This document shows positions 27,550 to 37,700 of a stretch of 64,000 bases of DNA, piece after piece (positions within the stretch are counted from its first letter, which is position 1; every line of letters begins with the position of its first letter). The notes beneath the pieces are model-generated. The model was not told the DNA's origin. It made no database searches and was given only the letters and a program-made list of their open reading frames with translations. Both the position numbers and the translations under genes were made by a program. This DNA is from Prorocentrum cordatum (taxonomy: Eukaryota; Sar; Dinophyceae; Prorocentrales; Prorocentraceae): contig CAUYUJ010004293.1 of the NCBI GenBank assembly GCA_963575745.1, positions 1 through 64,000 on the forward strand. Direction: 5' to 3'.

Positions 27550-28075
27550 GAGAAAAACTGGAATACAGTGTGCCAGCTAGCCACGGGATATCTGTAATAG
27601 GCCTGCCAACAATACACCAAGCAGAGACGATGCCAGCCGCAAGCAGAGAAGATGCCAGCCGCCAGGCGCCAGCAGCCGCCGCTATCGCGAGGGTGCCGAG
27701 ACCCGAGTGGAGAGAGATGGACGGGCGCGGCCGAGGGCGGGTGGGGCGCGGCAGGGGGGGCCACCAAGGAGTCCCCCGGCGGCAACCTCTCTTTTTGCGG
27801 CTTTGCGAGGCTCCTACTGGCCCTAGGGCCACGAGCAAGCACGAGGTCAGGTGTCTTCAGGAAGCGAAAGCTCTTATTCGAACATAAAGTCAAGACAACC
27901 CAGAAGCAGCGAAGCTGCGATGAATCATCAATCACAAATATGAGCGAACGAGCAAACGCACACAGAAATGAATCAAAATGCAGTCAACTAAACATGCAAG
28001 AGAAATGAGAACTCTCAGCGAAGCTGAGTATATCATAGTAAGGGAAAGAAACAACGAATTGAGAAACTGCAACTA
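27550..28075 (-). other. LINE1 5' region and LINE2 3' UTR; no gene supported
   Basis: 27886-28075 is AT-richer and follows the LINE2 ORF2 stop, so it is most simply the LINE2 3' UTR. 27550-27885 is GC-rich and precedes LINE1 ORF1. It contains GGTTGCCGCCGGGGGACTC on the minus strand, which resembles the hairpin right arm in inverted orientation. No hairpin-type 3' tail is seen for LINE2. Confidence 0.4.
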
Positions 28076-31000
28076 TCAAGTCTGTGGTAACCATAGAGCT
28101 GCCTGTGGGAGCGCAGTCACGATGCACTCCAAAGCACTGAGTTCTGTATCAGTAACAGTTGTAGTTGGACAAATAAGCCAAGCCCTCTCAAAAACTGACT
28201 TCCATATCAGCTGAGCGGGGTCCCGTCGATCCCAATACCGTGGTTTGAGGCCTATGTCTATCCAGCAACCGCACCCACATCCCTCAGACGACACGCCGCC
28301 ATCGAAACCAGCCCGAATAGCAGCAGCAACGTAAAATTCTGTCTCATAATCATGTGTATACGGACTACATTCTGAACTAAATATCTGGCCATCTCGGGCC
28401 TGGTGTGTAAGGACGTCGGCTCGAGTATTCCACTCCCGAAAATCATGACGAACTAGATCCATCCCCGCCGCTGGAGGTCGTATATTATAGCTGCTACAAA
28501 GCCCATCAAGCGTATTGATTATTTTCGATATTCTATCAGCATATGATCTATTATCCGCACGCCACCGTCCCGTAGCCCAGCTAACCACGAGGAGCGAGTC
28601 ACCCACCGCCTCCAGAGGGATTCCAGGGGCCTCCAGGTTCCAACGAGTTGCTTTCATATTATGAAGGGCGATGCGCTTTGCAAGTTTCTCAGCAGCCATC
28701 GGACTATCATCCGTGCTCACCTGAATTTCACCATGCTCTGAGGGCGCCAAATAAGCGGGCGAACTCACAGGTCCACACGTCGACACCTCCTGGAAACATC
28801 GAAGCATGCTCTGTGTACAAAGGTGCGTGACATATTGCATAAATCCAAGCTGGGAGCCTGTGAACTGAACCCACCAATCATCTCCGAAAAACTCAGCTAA
28901 TGTATATTGCCATGATCTCTGGCCAATGCTCTCCGTCCCTCGACAGCGACGTTTGTAGGAAGAAGCCTCCGACCAGTCGCCAAAGTGTCTCATCGTCTCA
29001 CTCATAAGCGTGCGATTGCGATCAGTGTACGGTCCAAAACACAAACACGCCATACGGGAATCGCGCCATGTCCTCTCCGCCGCCTTCAAGTCGATCACTT
29101 TCTCAACAATCATGCTATTTGCGAAACTTGCAATGTCTTTTGCGAAATTCCAGTGCAACATCAGATAACGCTGGACAAGAGAGGAGTACCCAGCCTTCAA
29201 GAAACGATCCCGTGCAACATGATACCTTCTTTCCTGATAAGCTTGCTCCGTTTCCGTCGGCCCTTTCCGAGACGAGATCATCATCCTCAGGCACTTCCCT
29301 TCGAAGGAATGGAGAAACGAAAGAGTATGAGAATCTGCAGTGGTGGTCTCCATACCGTACAGAGCCAAGCTCTGGACTCTATCCTGGTATCTCCGAAGCT
29401 TATCCTTGAGGGGGATACAATGCGACCTGAAATACCCTGCCTGGGAGTAAAATGCACGGCGAGCACAGTCCAGGCGAAAAGATACATCACGATGTACAGA
29501 ACAGTTATATTCACTATGCAGCTGCGTGCCCAGTACGTCCATAGAAACGACCCGACGGTAACATAACTCATCAATCTGCTGCACTGCATTCCTCCCACCA
29601 CGTGCATCAGAGAAAATCGGGATTTTCAGATCCATCGAACGTGGAATATTCCCGTCCTCATCCAAGACAGCGGGAGCTCCACACACCATGTACTTCAGCG
29701 ATGTGGGTTTCCATCGCATCGAGAAGCTGTAAAGTGGAAGTGTCAAATCTCCTACCATTCGAGTAAGCTCCTCACGGCTACGGCTGACGAGGTACACGTT
29801 ATCTGCCCAGATAAAATGATTCACCACCGACCGATGCTCCGTACCGAAATCTACCGCATACCCCAGGCCCTGAACGTCCCAATTATGGATAACGTCACCC
29901 CACATGGCAGCAATAATGAGGTTAAAGCCCAAGGGCCCTTCTGGGCCTCCAGTCCTAATACAGGTGTCCCACTGGATGTTATCAATCCCCAACCCATCAT
30001 AGTAGAGGCAGCCCGTGCTATGCGATAACGGATCCAGAAACGCGTGCTGTAAATATGCAGGGACACGTGCATGCTCTAGACCCTTATGAACGTTCTGTAT
30101 CGTGCAGTTGTCAAAGGCCTGGTATATGTCCATGTCCGCAACGTACAGACACTCTCGCTTTCCCCACTTGTCCCCGTGCATACACATATTAGTAAGGCTA
30201 CTCGTGATATGAGATGTGCTGTGACCCTGGCGGAACCCATAGAGGCCCAGAGGATGAAAAAGCTTAGACGCCTCCACGTGCTGCTCAACCAGGATGACCA
30301 CACACGCCGAGAACCAGCGAGTTATGCTATTCTGCAAGCACAAGAGTCGAGCATCCGCCAAGTTCGTGATCCCCTTTAGTTTAGGCATATATACAATAAG
30401 TATATCCCTCCATCGAACAGGGTACTGGACAGCCAGCCTCAAGAGAGAGTCGAAGATCTGTTGAATATGCCGAAGTGTGCACCATGGGAGAAGCTTGAGC
30501 ATTTCACAAGGTACGCGATCAGGTCCTGTTGCTCGTCGCGTTCGAAGACGAGCCCTCGCTGCACAACATATCGACATCGTAATACTTCGAACGATCTGGC
30601 CACCCTTGATCTCCTCCTCCGCCTTCCTCCTGATCTCCTCCATCAAGTTGCTGTTCTCCTCCCTCCTACGCTGTGATGTGACCTTCCCCTTAACATGCTC
30701 CTCCAACTTCTCCTTCAAGATATATCTATCCTCCGTCTCCCATCCATCTACCACCACATGTTTGATACGATGTCGGACCTTACGACGAGTCGGGGGTACA
30801 GCCCATTCAAGAAGATCACGCCGATACTGTCTCCTCCAAACATTGGCAGCTGCTCTGAGTCTCTTTTTCTCTGGACCGTTCTGAAGGGACCGAATCCGCT
30901 CTTCGAGACGCGTGAGCTCAGGCGGGCGAGTAGGCGCCCGAGGCCGGGCAGCAGAGGCCGTGGAGAAATCCACATCCTCCTGCGTAAATGCTTTCAAAAT

Positions 31001-32065
31001 AACAGGAGCGGTCTCTGTCACGTCCTGTGGTCGTGTCGACGCAGCCGGAGGGGAACCACATCCAGCAAACACGGCACCACAAAACTCGAGGTCAACCCTT
31101 TCCCTCCCTATCATCTCGTCTGCATACGTCTGAGCCCGCCATCCCACCAAAGAAGGTTCCCTATGCACACGCTCGACTGTCCAATCAGTCCTGCCAGGAC
31201 TGGGCTGTCGTACTGTGCATATAACTAGAGCATGATCGGCAAGTCTACTACGATTATGAGTTCCACCGCTGCGATACTTGAAATCAATCTTACACTCCTG
31301 CACCTCCCACCCCATCGGAACCATCACATAGTCTAAGACTCTCCTCATCGATCTAGTCCGAGAACGATTTCGCTCTTGTCCCCAGGGCTCCCAGGTCGGG
31401 CGACGACGGTCGAAGGTGTTGGCAGCTAGCAAACCCCAGGTCTGCATAAAGGTCAGCAAGTTATCCGTCAACATCTGCCTCCTATCCTTCCTCTCCCTCT
31501 CCGCCTTCCCTTCAGATCCCGTCCTCCTCCATGATTTCGTCCCCGTCCCAGTGGCAGCATAACCCTGACCTGCAACCTCAAGCTGAACAAGTGGTGGCAA
31601 CTCAACATTGGCATCCGCAAGCAAACAAAAGCTGGCCTGACGATATTTCTGCTTCAAGAGACGGATCTGACCCTCCAACTCCCCCAGCATTTCTGCCGAT
31701 TCAAGATCACATTGATCACGATCATGATGTGGAAAATAAGCTGAACATATGATCACCTGAGACGCCTCCGTTCCAAACACACCCAAGACAAATCTATCGC
31801 AAGCTGTAACGCATTCGCGCAGGAGTTGGGCCCACCCATGGGCATACAACAAACCTGCACGTCTATCCCTGGAAGGTTTAAAATGCCAACCGAGTCTATC
31901 TAATTCAGCTGAGTCAAAGAACTCACACTCTTGCAAACCGAAAATTGAAGAGGCTCCTATCTTTCTCAGAGATGTTAGAACCTCGGTCCCACGTGAATTG
32001 GAAGCACCCGAATTACCCACATTCCATGTTCCGATACGAAGTCCCTTACTCCAATATCGTTTTTG
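28076..32065 (-). CDS. LINE2 ORF2: endonuclease, reverse transcriptase, rearranged RNase H
   Basis: About 1,330 codons in the same frame as ORF1, with no AUG before the first endonuclease strand (GLRIGTWNVGNSG). Endonuclease motifs: FGLQECEF, ICSAYFP, LLADANVEL, RVLDYVMVP, LADHALVI. RT: motif A ADMDIYQAFDN, motif B RTGGPEGPLGF, motif C FIWADNVYL at 29798-29809. RNase H-like segments appear as strand 4 EAVGDSLLVVSW (~28600), terminal helix REWNTRADVLTHQAR (~28420), strand 1 AGFDGGVSSEGCGCG (~28290) and helix A TVTDTELSALECIV (~28140), the same reversed order as in LINE1. The frame ends just after helix A. It looks intact. Confidence 0.88.
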   Translation of the reverse strand, partial: QKRYWSKGLRIGTWNVGNSGASNSRGTEVLTSLRKIGASSIFGLQECEFFDSAELDRLGWHFKPSRDRRAGLLYAHGWAQLLRECVTACDRFVLGVFGTEASQVIICSAYFPHHDRDQCDLESAEMLGELEGQIRLLKQKYRQASFCLLADANVELPPLVQLEVAGQGYAATGTGTKSWRRTGSEGKAERERKDRRQMLTDNLLTFMQTWGLLAANTFDRRRPTWEPWGQERNRSRTRSMRRVLDYVMVPMGWEVQECKIDFKYRSGGTHNRSRLADHALVICTVRQPSPGRTDWTVERVHREPSLVGWRAQTYADEMIGRERVDLEFCGAVFAGCGSPPAASTRPQDVTETAPVILKAFTQEDVDFSTASAARPRAPTRPPELTRLEERIRSLQNGPEKKRLRAAANVWRRQYRRDLLEWAVPPTRRKVRHRIKHVVVDGWETEDRYILKEKLEEHVKGKVTSQRRREENSNLMEEIRRKAEEEIKGGQIVRSITMSICCAARARLRTRRATGPDRVPCEMLKLLPWCTLRHIQQIFDSLLRLAVQYPVRWRDILIVYMPKLKGITNLADARLLCLQNSITRWFSACVVILVEQHVEASKLFHPLGLYGFRQGHSTSHITSSLTNMCMHGDKWGKRECLYVADMDIYQAFDNCTIQNVHKGLEHARVPAYLQHAFLDPLSHSTGCLYYDGLGIDNIQWDTCIRTGGPEGPLGFNLIIAAMWGDVIHNWDVQGLGYAVDFGTEHRSVVNHFIWADNVYLVSRSREELTRMVGDLTLPLYSFSMRWKPTSLKYMVCGAPAVLDEDGNIPRSMDLKIPIFSDARGGRNAVQQIDELCYRRVVSMDVLGTQLHSEYNCSVHRDVSFRLDCARRAFYSQAGYFRSHCIPLKDKLRRYQDRVQSLALYGMETTTADSHTLSFLHSFEGKCLRMMISSRKGPTETEQAYQERRYHVARDRFLKAGYSSLVQRYLMLHWNFAKDIASFANSMIVEKVIDLKAAERTWRDSRMACLCFGPYTDRNRTLMSETMRHFGDWSEASSYKRRCRGTESIGQRSWQYTLAEFFGDDWWVQFTGSQLGFMQYVTHLCTQSMLRCFQEVSTCGPVSSPAYLAPSEHGEIQVSTDDSPMAAEKLAKRIALHNMKATRWNLEAPGIPLEAVGDSLLVVSWATGRWRADNRSYADRISKIINTLDGLCSSYNIRPPAAGMDLVRHDFREWNTRADVLTHQARDGQIFSSECSPYTHDYETEFYVAAAIRAGFDGGVSSEGCGCGCWIDIGLKPRYWDRRDPAQLIWKSVFERAWLICPTTTVTDTELSALECIVTALPQAALWLPQT

Positions 32066-32068
32066 TCA
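32066..32068 (-). promoter_or_regulatory. LINE2 ORF1/ORF2 stop, UGA CAA
   Basis: The only stop between ORF1 (...EVNRRQ) and the endonuclease start, with both frames in register. The codon after it begins with C. Confidence 0.65.
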
Positions 32069-33469
32069 TTGGCGTCTGTTGACCTCACTCTCTAGCAGCT
32101 GCTTAGTGACAGCCGCCACCGTAGGAAATGCGCTGACAACCTGCTGCCACTGCGGCTCATGCACCTCCCAAGTATTACGAGCTGAAGTGAATGTTGCAAT
32201 ATTGATGGGACGCATAGCACCCTTGGCGACGGTCCATATCAACGATCGCGGTGGTCCAATTTCTCCTCTCACTTCGATCTGAGCGTGCTGTTGTGTCATC
32301 GTTCTGAAAGCTCCGCAAAACCTCGCAACTGCTTTAACGTGATCCCTTTTCCAAGGTGCGCACTCGATTTGAACACGAAGATTTGTTCCTGGAAACTGAA
32401 TCGCAAGGCCCTCTACCAAGACTGCGGGTAAAGGCAAACCATTGTGCCCATCCACCGTATTCTTAATGATTGCATCCCACTTCTTTTTAATCGTCCAAAG
32501 CAAGTCCCTATTAGTATTGGGTTTGAAACTGATCTTGACACTGCCAAACATAAACCTGCCCGAATTGATACGCTCCGTTGTTTCACGATCGACTGCATCT
32601 TTCTCGAATTGGTTGCATCGCTCCAAGCAATTGTCGATAAGTTTTTGGCAATCACTCCACGTTAAGAGTTGCTCAGCCCGCGCGCCATGATCGGACCAAT
32701 TCGTCACCCACCCCTTCAACTCAATGTATGTCGGTCTGAAATCCTGGAAACGCGAACTGGAAGATAAGCCAGGCGGCCCACCGCCTCCATTACCTCCACC
32801 AGCCGTAGAACGAGAAACGTCTGATCCAGCACCACTTCCATTACGTGCTTGACGAAGGGCCTCTTCAAACTTATTCATCCTTTCCTCCATCTTATTAGCT
32901 CTGTCATCGTGCTTCTGCAGTGTATTCTCCACGGATTTGATATGATTATTTGTGTTCTGAATGGTATGTAAAATCTCCTCCTTACTATTCTCTGCTTTGA
33001 AGAAATGATCCATCACGAACCGCTCAAACCCAGTGGTGGCAGTTTTCATCATCTCCTCACGTTGTTTTTGAATATCACCTCCATTCCTCGGTCGCTTGTT
33101 CTCTTTATTTGTGTCCACAGCAGCGTTCATATTTGCATCAACCGAAGAGGATGCGTCCAACATTATTACTTCTGAAATCTGTGATGGAAATCCCCACTTG
33201 TTTAGAAATGCTTTATCGTCCTCACGCTGTCGTTTTCCTGATGCACGTTTCAAAGATCTTAAATCGGCAGCGTCCCAAGGTTCAAATTGATCCAAGTAGT
33301 CGAAATGATCCACACGATCTTCACGAGGTGTAAATGGGCAGTCAAGATCTTGACTTGTATTCTGATGCCACTGAGCAACTGTTTCGTTCCAACGCCCCAA
33401 TCCAATTGCTTCCAACAAAGCTTGCCTCGACTCGGGTGTGTCGTACGACGTGGTCCCAAATACTTGCAC
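32066..33469 (-). CDS. LINE2 ORF1 protein
   Basis: 467 codons from a GTG; no convincing AUG. The N-terminal part is acidic and helical. A coiled coil lies around 150-215 (HTIQNTNNHIKSVENTLQKH, then MEERMNKFEEALRQA). A Gly/Ser-rich linker leads to a conserved C-terminal domain with MFGSVKISFKPN, VQIECAPWKRDHVKAVARF and EVRGEIGPP. The PPWKRDH-type block is shared by the ORF1 of all three LINEs here. I do not recognise a named family. The organisation, coiled coil plus basic domain, resembles LINE ORF1 RNA-binding proteins. Confidence 0.8.
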   Translation of the reverse strand: MQVFGTTSYDTPESRQALLEAIGLGRWNETVAQWHQNTSQDLDCPFTPREDRVDHFDYLDQFEPWDAADLRSLKRASGKRQREDDKAFLNKWGFPSQISEVIMLDASSSVDANMNAAVDTNKENKRPRNGGDIQKQREEMMKTATTGFERFVMDHFFKAENSKEEILHTIQNTNNHIKSVENTLQKHDDRANKMEERMNKFEEALRQARNGSGAGSDVSRSTAGGGNGGGGPPGLSSSSRFQDFRPTYIELKGWVTNWSDHGARAEQLLTWSDCQKLIDNCLERCNQFEKDAVDRETTERINSGRFMFGSVKISFKPNTNRDLLWTIKKKWDAIIKNTVDGHNGLPLPAVLVEGLAIQFPGTNLRVQIECAPWKRDHVKAVARFCGAFRTMTQQHAQIEVRGEIGPPRSLIWTVAKGAMRPINIATFTSARNTWEVHEPQWQQVVSAFPTVAAVTKQLLESEVNRRQ

Positions 33470-33563
33470 GAAGAGTTACGATGTGCTCTTCAGGCTCTGC
33501 TGATCACTACCGCTGGCCTTGGCGGAGGTAGCCCAGGCAGGACAAAGCCAGCGGGTCCGCGAC

Positions 33564-33643
33564 CTTGAGCCGACACGTTACTTGAGCCGGGGGACTCGTA
33601 GAGCTTCCTTGAGCCAAAATGGCTTGAGCCAAAATGGCTACGG
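33564..33643 (-). other. Tandem spliced-leader relicts at the LINE2 5' end
   Basis: On the minus strand 33643-33623 is an exact 21-base SL (starts CCGTAGCC, ends GGCTCAAG). It is followed with no gap by its last 15 bases, CCATTTTGGCTCAAG (33622-33608), and then GAAGCTCTACGAG. Two more GGCTCAAG fragments lie at 33588-33581 and 33571-33564. The truncated SL begins after the internal AG of CCGTAG, as expected if an SL-bearing copy was trans-spliced again. Confidence 0.9.
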
Positions 33644-33659
33644 GGAACTCGTAGAGCTT

Positions 33660-34566
33660 CCAAGCTCGACTTGAGTTGAGAAAACCGAGAGCACCTACCA
33701 ACATTCTGACTCATAGTGAATATTTTTTTACCTCTGAATGCGACAAGCGGACGCGTCTGATCAGACCGAGTTCAGACCTCTCAATGCGACAGGCGGACGC
33801 GTCTGATGTCTGCGAATCGACTCATGTGATTACCAGCTGTGCAGCCCCCCTACAGCCCGAGTTAAGTGCAGAACACCGACAGCATCTCTCAGGATGACTC
33901 GAATAATATAATAGTTTCGCAGACATGTTTCGAGCAGCAGACCAAGTTCTGAGCTCTCGAATCGACCAACGAACGCGCCTGATGTGTGCAAATCGATTTC
34001 TATGACCCGCAGCACTGTAGCCCTCCCCCAGCACGAGTTGAGTGCAGAAAATTGAGAGCACTTTTCACGATGATTCGGACAATACAAATAGTTTCGCGAA
34101 CCTAGCTCGGGCAGCAGGCCGAGTTCAGAGCTCTCGATACAACAGACAAACGCGCCCGATAATTCTCAATCGATTTCTGCGACTGTAGGCTCTGTAGCTG
34201 CCTACAGCTCGAGTTAAGTACAGAAAATACCGAGAGCGTTTGTCAAGATGACTCGAATAATACGAATAGATGTGCGGACCTAGCTCGGCTAGCAGACTGA
34301 GTTCAGATCTCTGGAGTCAAGAGGCGAACGCGCCTGATGATCCTGAGTGCGATTGGTGTGCTTACCAGCACTGTAGCTGCCCTGCAGCTCGAATTAAATA
34401 CAAAAAACCCACCACGGGTATCAAGTTCACTCGAATAATACGAATAGGTTTGCGGACCTAGCTCGGCTAGCAGACCGAGTTCAGACCTATGGATTCACCA
34501 GAAGAACGCGCCTGATGATTCTGAGTGCGATAGGTGTGCTTATCAACACTGCAGCTGTCCTACAGC
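33660..34566. repeat. ~177-bp satellite, block 1
   Basis: GCGYCTGAT-containing landmarks recur at 33799, 33975, 34152, 34330 and 34508, spacing 176-178. Each unit also has a CTGTAGC..CCTACAGC..CGAGTTAAGT segment and AGCTCGGCTAGCAGACCGAGTTC. No gene. Confidence 0.9.
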
Positions 34567-34591
34567 TCGAGTTCACCTCAACACGATTACC

Positions 34592-34623
34592 CCACCCCCA
34601 CTCAATTTTATGGGTGGGGGTGG
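34592..34623. repeat. Stem-loop CCACCCCCAC / GTGGGGGTGG, copy 2
   Basis: Same ~100-bp segment as at 12569-12600. It ends in GAGGACACCCTAAA at 34670, immediately before the hairpin that carries LINE3. Confidence 0.85.
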
Positions 34624-34670
34624 TCTTACACGAATGATGATGAGCAGGCGCTGACTGAGGACACCCTAAA

Positions 34671-34701
34671 CTGGGCGCCGGCGGTAAACCGTCAACCTTG
34701 G
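34671..34701. repeat. Left half of the hairpin repeat at the LINE3 3' end, with CCTTGG
   Basis: Arm CCGGCGGTAA at 34678-34687, then ACCGTCAA and the duplicated CCTTGG (34696-34701). The other half is at 40718-40751. Confidence 0.8.
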
Positions 34702-37700
34702 TTTGTTTGTTTGTTTGGACTCGCGTTCCCAGCTGGGCGCAGCTGGGCGAGGACCGGTCCCGCAGCAACACGCGGGCAGCGCTGAGCAGCGCTTCGGCTG
34801 CCGACAGTTCACATTCTGTGACTGTAGCTCCTTCGAGGAGCCACGCGGCCTCGGCCACATCCCTCCAAACGAGGGGCACGGCACTAGAAACAGCAAACTC
34901 ATGCCCAGCAGGGAAGGGGCCCACGGTTCTCGCGGAAGCGATGCCTATCTCACTGGGATTGCACTGAGTATTGATTAAGCCGATCTGAAGCCAGAAACCA
35001 CATCCTGATCCTTGCTGGTCAACCCCGCCATCAAAGCCTCCCCTGATAGCGAACGGTACGAGATAAGTTTCGAATGGATATAGATAACAATGAGTTCTGT
35101 AGAATGTGCGGCCATATCTGGCCTCATGCGTCAGTTCATCCGCTCGTGCATTGTCCTCCCTGAATTCGTGTCTCCATATCTCACGTCCCAAGGCAGCAGG
35201 CCTCAGATTGAAACACGCAGCGAGCTCAAAGGTACAATCAATCATGGCCGCTGTCCTCTTGCAGTAGCCCCGATTCTCACATCTCCATTTACCCTGGAGC
35301 CAGGAGCAGATAAGTAGTGAGTCACCCTTGAACTCAACAGCAAAACCCTCTGATGATATATCCCACACAGTCGCACGCTCCTGGATCATAGCATAACGTA
35401 TTGCAAGCTTGGCGGACTCTTTGGGGTCATACTTGGGGTGCAGAGGGTTGGTCGCGGTGTCGACCGTCTCAGTATCGGCCTTCTCTCGAGCCTCAGGGGA
35501 GCCTCGAGGTCCATTAGGAGAGCCCTTCCAAGACACCACAAAGTAATCATAGACCTTAGTTTTGTTGTATTGTATAAGGAGTTGCTTCCATACCTCCAAG
35601 AACTGAACCCAATCACCCCGTACAGACTCCCACCACTTTTCCCCAAAGAACTGAATGTATGGGAACTGCCAAGACCGTCCGCCCACAGACACAGGGCCTC
35701 CACGAAGCCGTTTGCCCGAACTAGATAAGGCCCTGTTGCCGTGTTGTCGTAGAACCTCTGTTATTGTGTCGCGAGCCGTGATCCAGCCCACATTGTACAT
35801 CATAAGTGCACGTCGGGAGTCGCGAAAGGCCCTCCTCCCTCTTGAGACGGCAAGTGGCTCGTCTCTGAGAGCATGGGCTGCTCCCTCCTCAGCGGGCATC
35901 GGCTGTGAGCGGGCAATAGAACAGGCGACCTGCGTGCATAGATCCTCCAGCCGTCTCTCCATATCCGTAATCCTCCCCTCCACCTCCATCATAGTCGTAG
36001 CAGGAACATCCCCCCCCCGTCCCTCCGCAAAGCGAACACGTTTAGCACGTTGAGTCGTTGATCCCTCCACCTCAACCTCCGTCCTTGCCGTCCTGTCCTC
36101 CTCCAAAGATAGTAAATATTGCCTCGTGGAGCGCATCATGCCCCAGCTCTTCCAGCACAGCATCTGCACAGCCGATGGGAAACCCCCATCGCAGAAGATT
36201 GTCCTGACTCGTGTCAGTGCAGCTGGCCGCCATACCTCCCACCCCACATCTCCTGGCTTCCTCCTTCCTGACATTCTCAGAAGACACATACCCTCGAACG
36301 CATGGATAACCCTCACACACTCACTGTCAATCGTGATGGCCTCTGCTGCATATAAAAGGCGGCTCTGCACAGTCGATTGATATCGACGAAACTTCTTCAC
36401 CAGAGGCAGCGCCCTGCACGTAAAATACTGCACCTGCGCAAAGAATGCCCTTCGGGCCTGCTGGACGCGCTCCTGCACATCCGTGTGGGTAGCAATGAAA
36501 CTTCTGGGAATCTGATACCCCAGCACATTCAAACTCTCAACATGCTTGAAAGGTACAATCCGCGAGCCAATCTGAACCGTGACCGCATCAGTGTACTGAG
36601 TACCACACACCATCATTTCTAAACTCTCCTCCTTCCACTCCATCCCCCAATCCCTGAGAGCAGTAGTGAAGGCAGTGGCTGCTACCTGCGCCTCCGATGC
36701 TGACTTGGCGGCCAGAAAAATATTGTCAGCCCAGAGAGCATGATTCCATCGTGCATACCGACAGTGATCATCATGGCATGGCATCTCGACTCCGACACCG
36801 CGCTGGTCCAGGCGAGCAATCACATCCCGCCACATAGCAATAGTGACAATAGTAAACGCGATAGGTGATTCGGTACCCCCCGTCCGGAGCGACCTATCCC
36901 ACTGCACATTTGGGATTGTCACTCCTTCAAACAGCACCGTGCATGAGGTAGATGAGAGAGGCTCCAATAACGCATACTGTAACCGTGCACTGATCCCCAG
37001 GGCCGTCATCGCTCTCGAGACTGTCGGCAGCGTCACAGCATCGAACGCCCGCTCGATGTCACAGCTGAGGAGCCACGCCGTTTGATCTCGCCCCCATGTG
37101 GAAGCATGCTGTGCAATACATTTCATGGCCGATGAAATCTCCCAGCAACGCCGTCCGCTGGTAAAACCGTAAACCGCCATATCACTCATGAAGGGTTCCA
37201 CACATCTTTCCAGTAAAATCGTCACGCACGTGAGATACCACTTGGCCAAGGTATTTCCAACAAGCAGGTTCCTTGTTTGTCGCAATGTTTCCAGTTTACT
37301 CGTTTTCGGCATAAGTGTTAGGTATACTTCCTGCCATTCCCTTGGCGTCGGGCGAAGCCCGTTGAATATATCAGAGAAAACCTTACCAATAGAACGCACT
37401 GACCTCCACGAAAGAGCCTTGAGAAGTTCAACCGAGATGCCGTCGGGCCCACAGGCCCGTCCTGTTCGGAGCCTGCTCCGCGCCTGCAGAATAGTAGAGT
37501 ATGTGATCGTAAGTGTGTTGTCCGAAGAGGCTGTTGATTGAGATGCATGGCGACGCAGTGTGGACACAAGCTCCCGATTGCGGGCTCTGGAGTCATCACA
37601 AGTCATACTCTGCACAGCATATCGCTCCACCTCCTCCGCCCACAGTTCCCTGTCCTCCGTCATCATAGTCGTAGGCCCCATATCCCCTCCCCCAGTGTCC

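Larger units (their letters stand above)
16093..27885 (-). mobile_element. LINE1: APE-type non-LTR retrotransposon, interrupted by copia1
   Basis: Reading right to left: 5' region, ORF1 (27549-26530, continued at 20701-20403), UGA, ORF2 (20399-16161), a ~70-base 3' UTR, then the hairpin target. Copia1 (20702-26529) splits ORF1. The 5' limit next to the LINE2 3' UTR is approximate. Confidence 0.8.
27886..33643 (-). mobile_element. LINE2: APE-type non-LTR retrotransposon with SL relicts at its 5' end
   Basis: Order on the minus strand: double SL relict (33643-33608), ~140-base 5' UTR, ORF1 (33469-32066), UGA, ORF2 to 28076, 3' UTR. Both frames are intact. The sequence on the 5' side (GGGGAACTCGTAGAGCTTCC and on) is nearly identical to that beside LINE3, so it lies at the same kind of hairpin/satellite site. 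Confidence 0.85.

Noticed and set aside
27756-27787. Inverted copy of the hairpin right arm in the LINE1 5' region (GGTTGCCGCCGGGGGACTC)
   Set aside because: Only a partial match in GC-rich DNA with no partner arm; could be chance, so it was not used to define the LINE1 end.
34487-34701. Extended C terminus of LINE3 ORF2
   Set aside because: It runs through the 3' tail, target hairpin and satellite; not a real protein domain.
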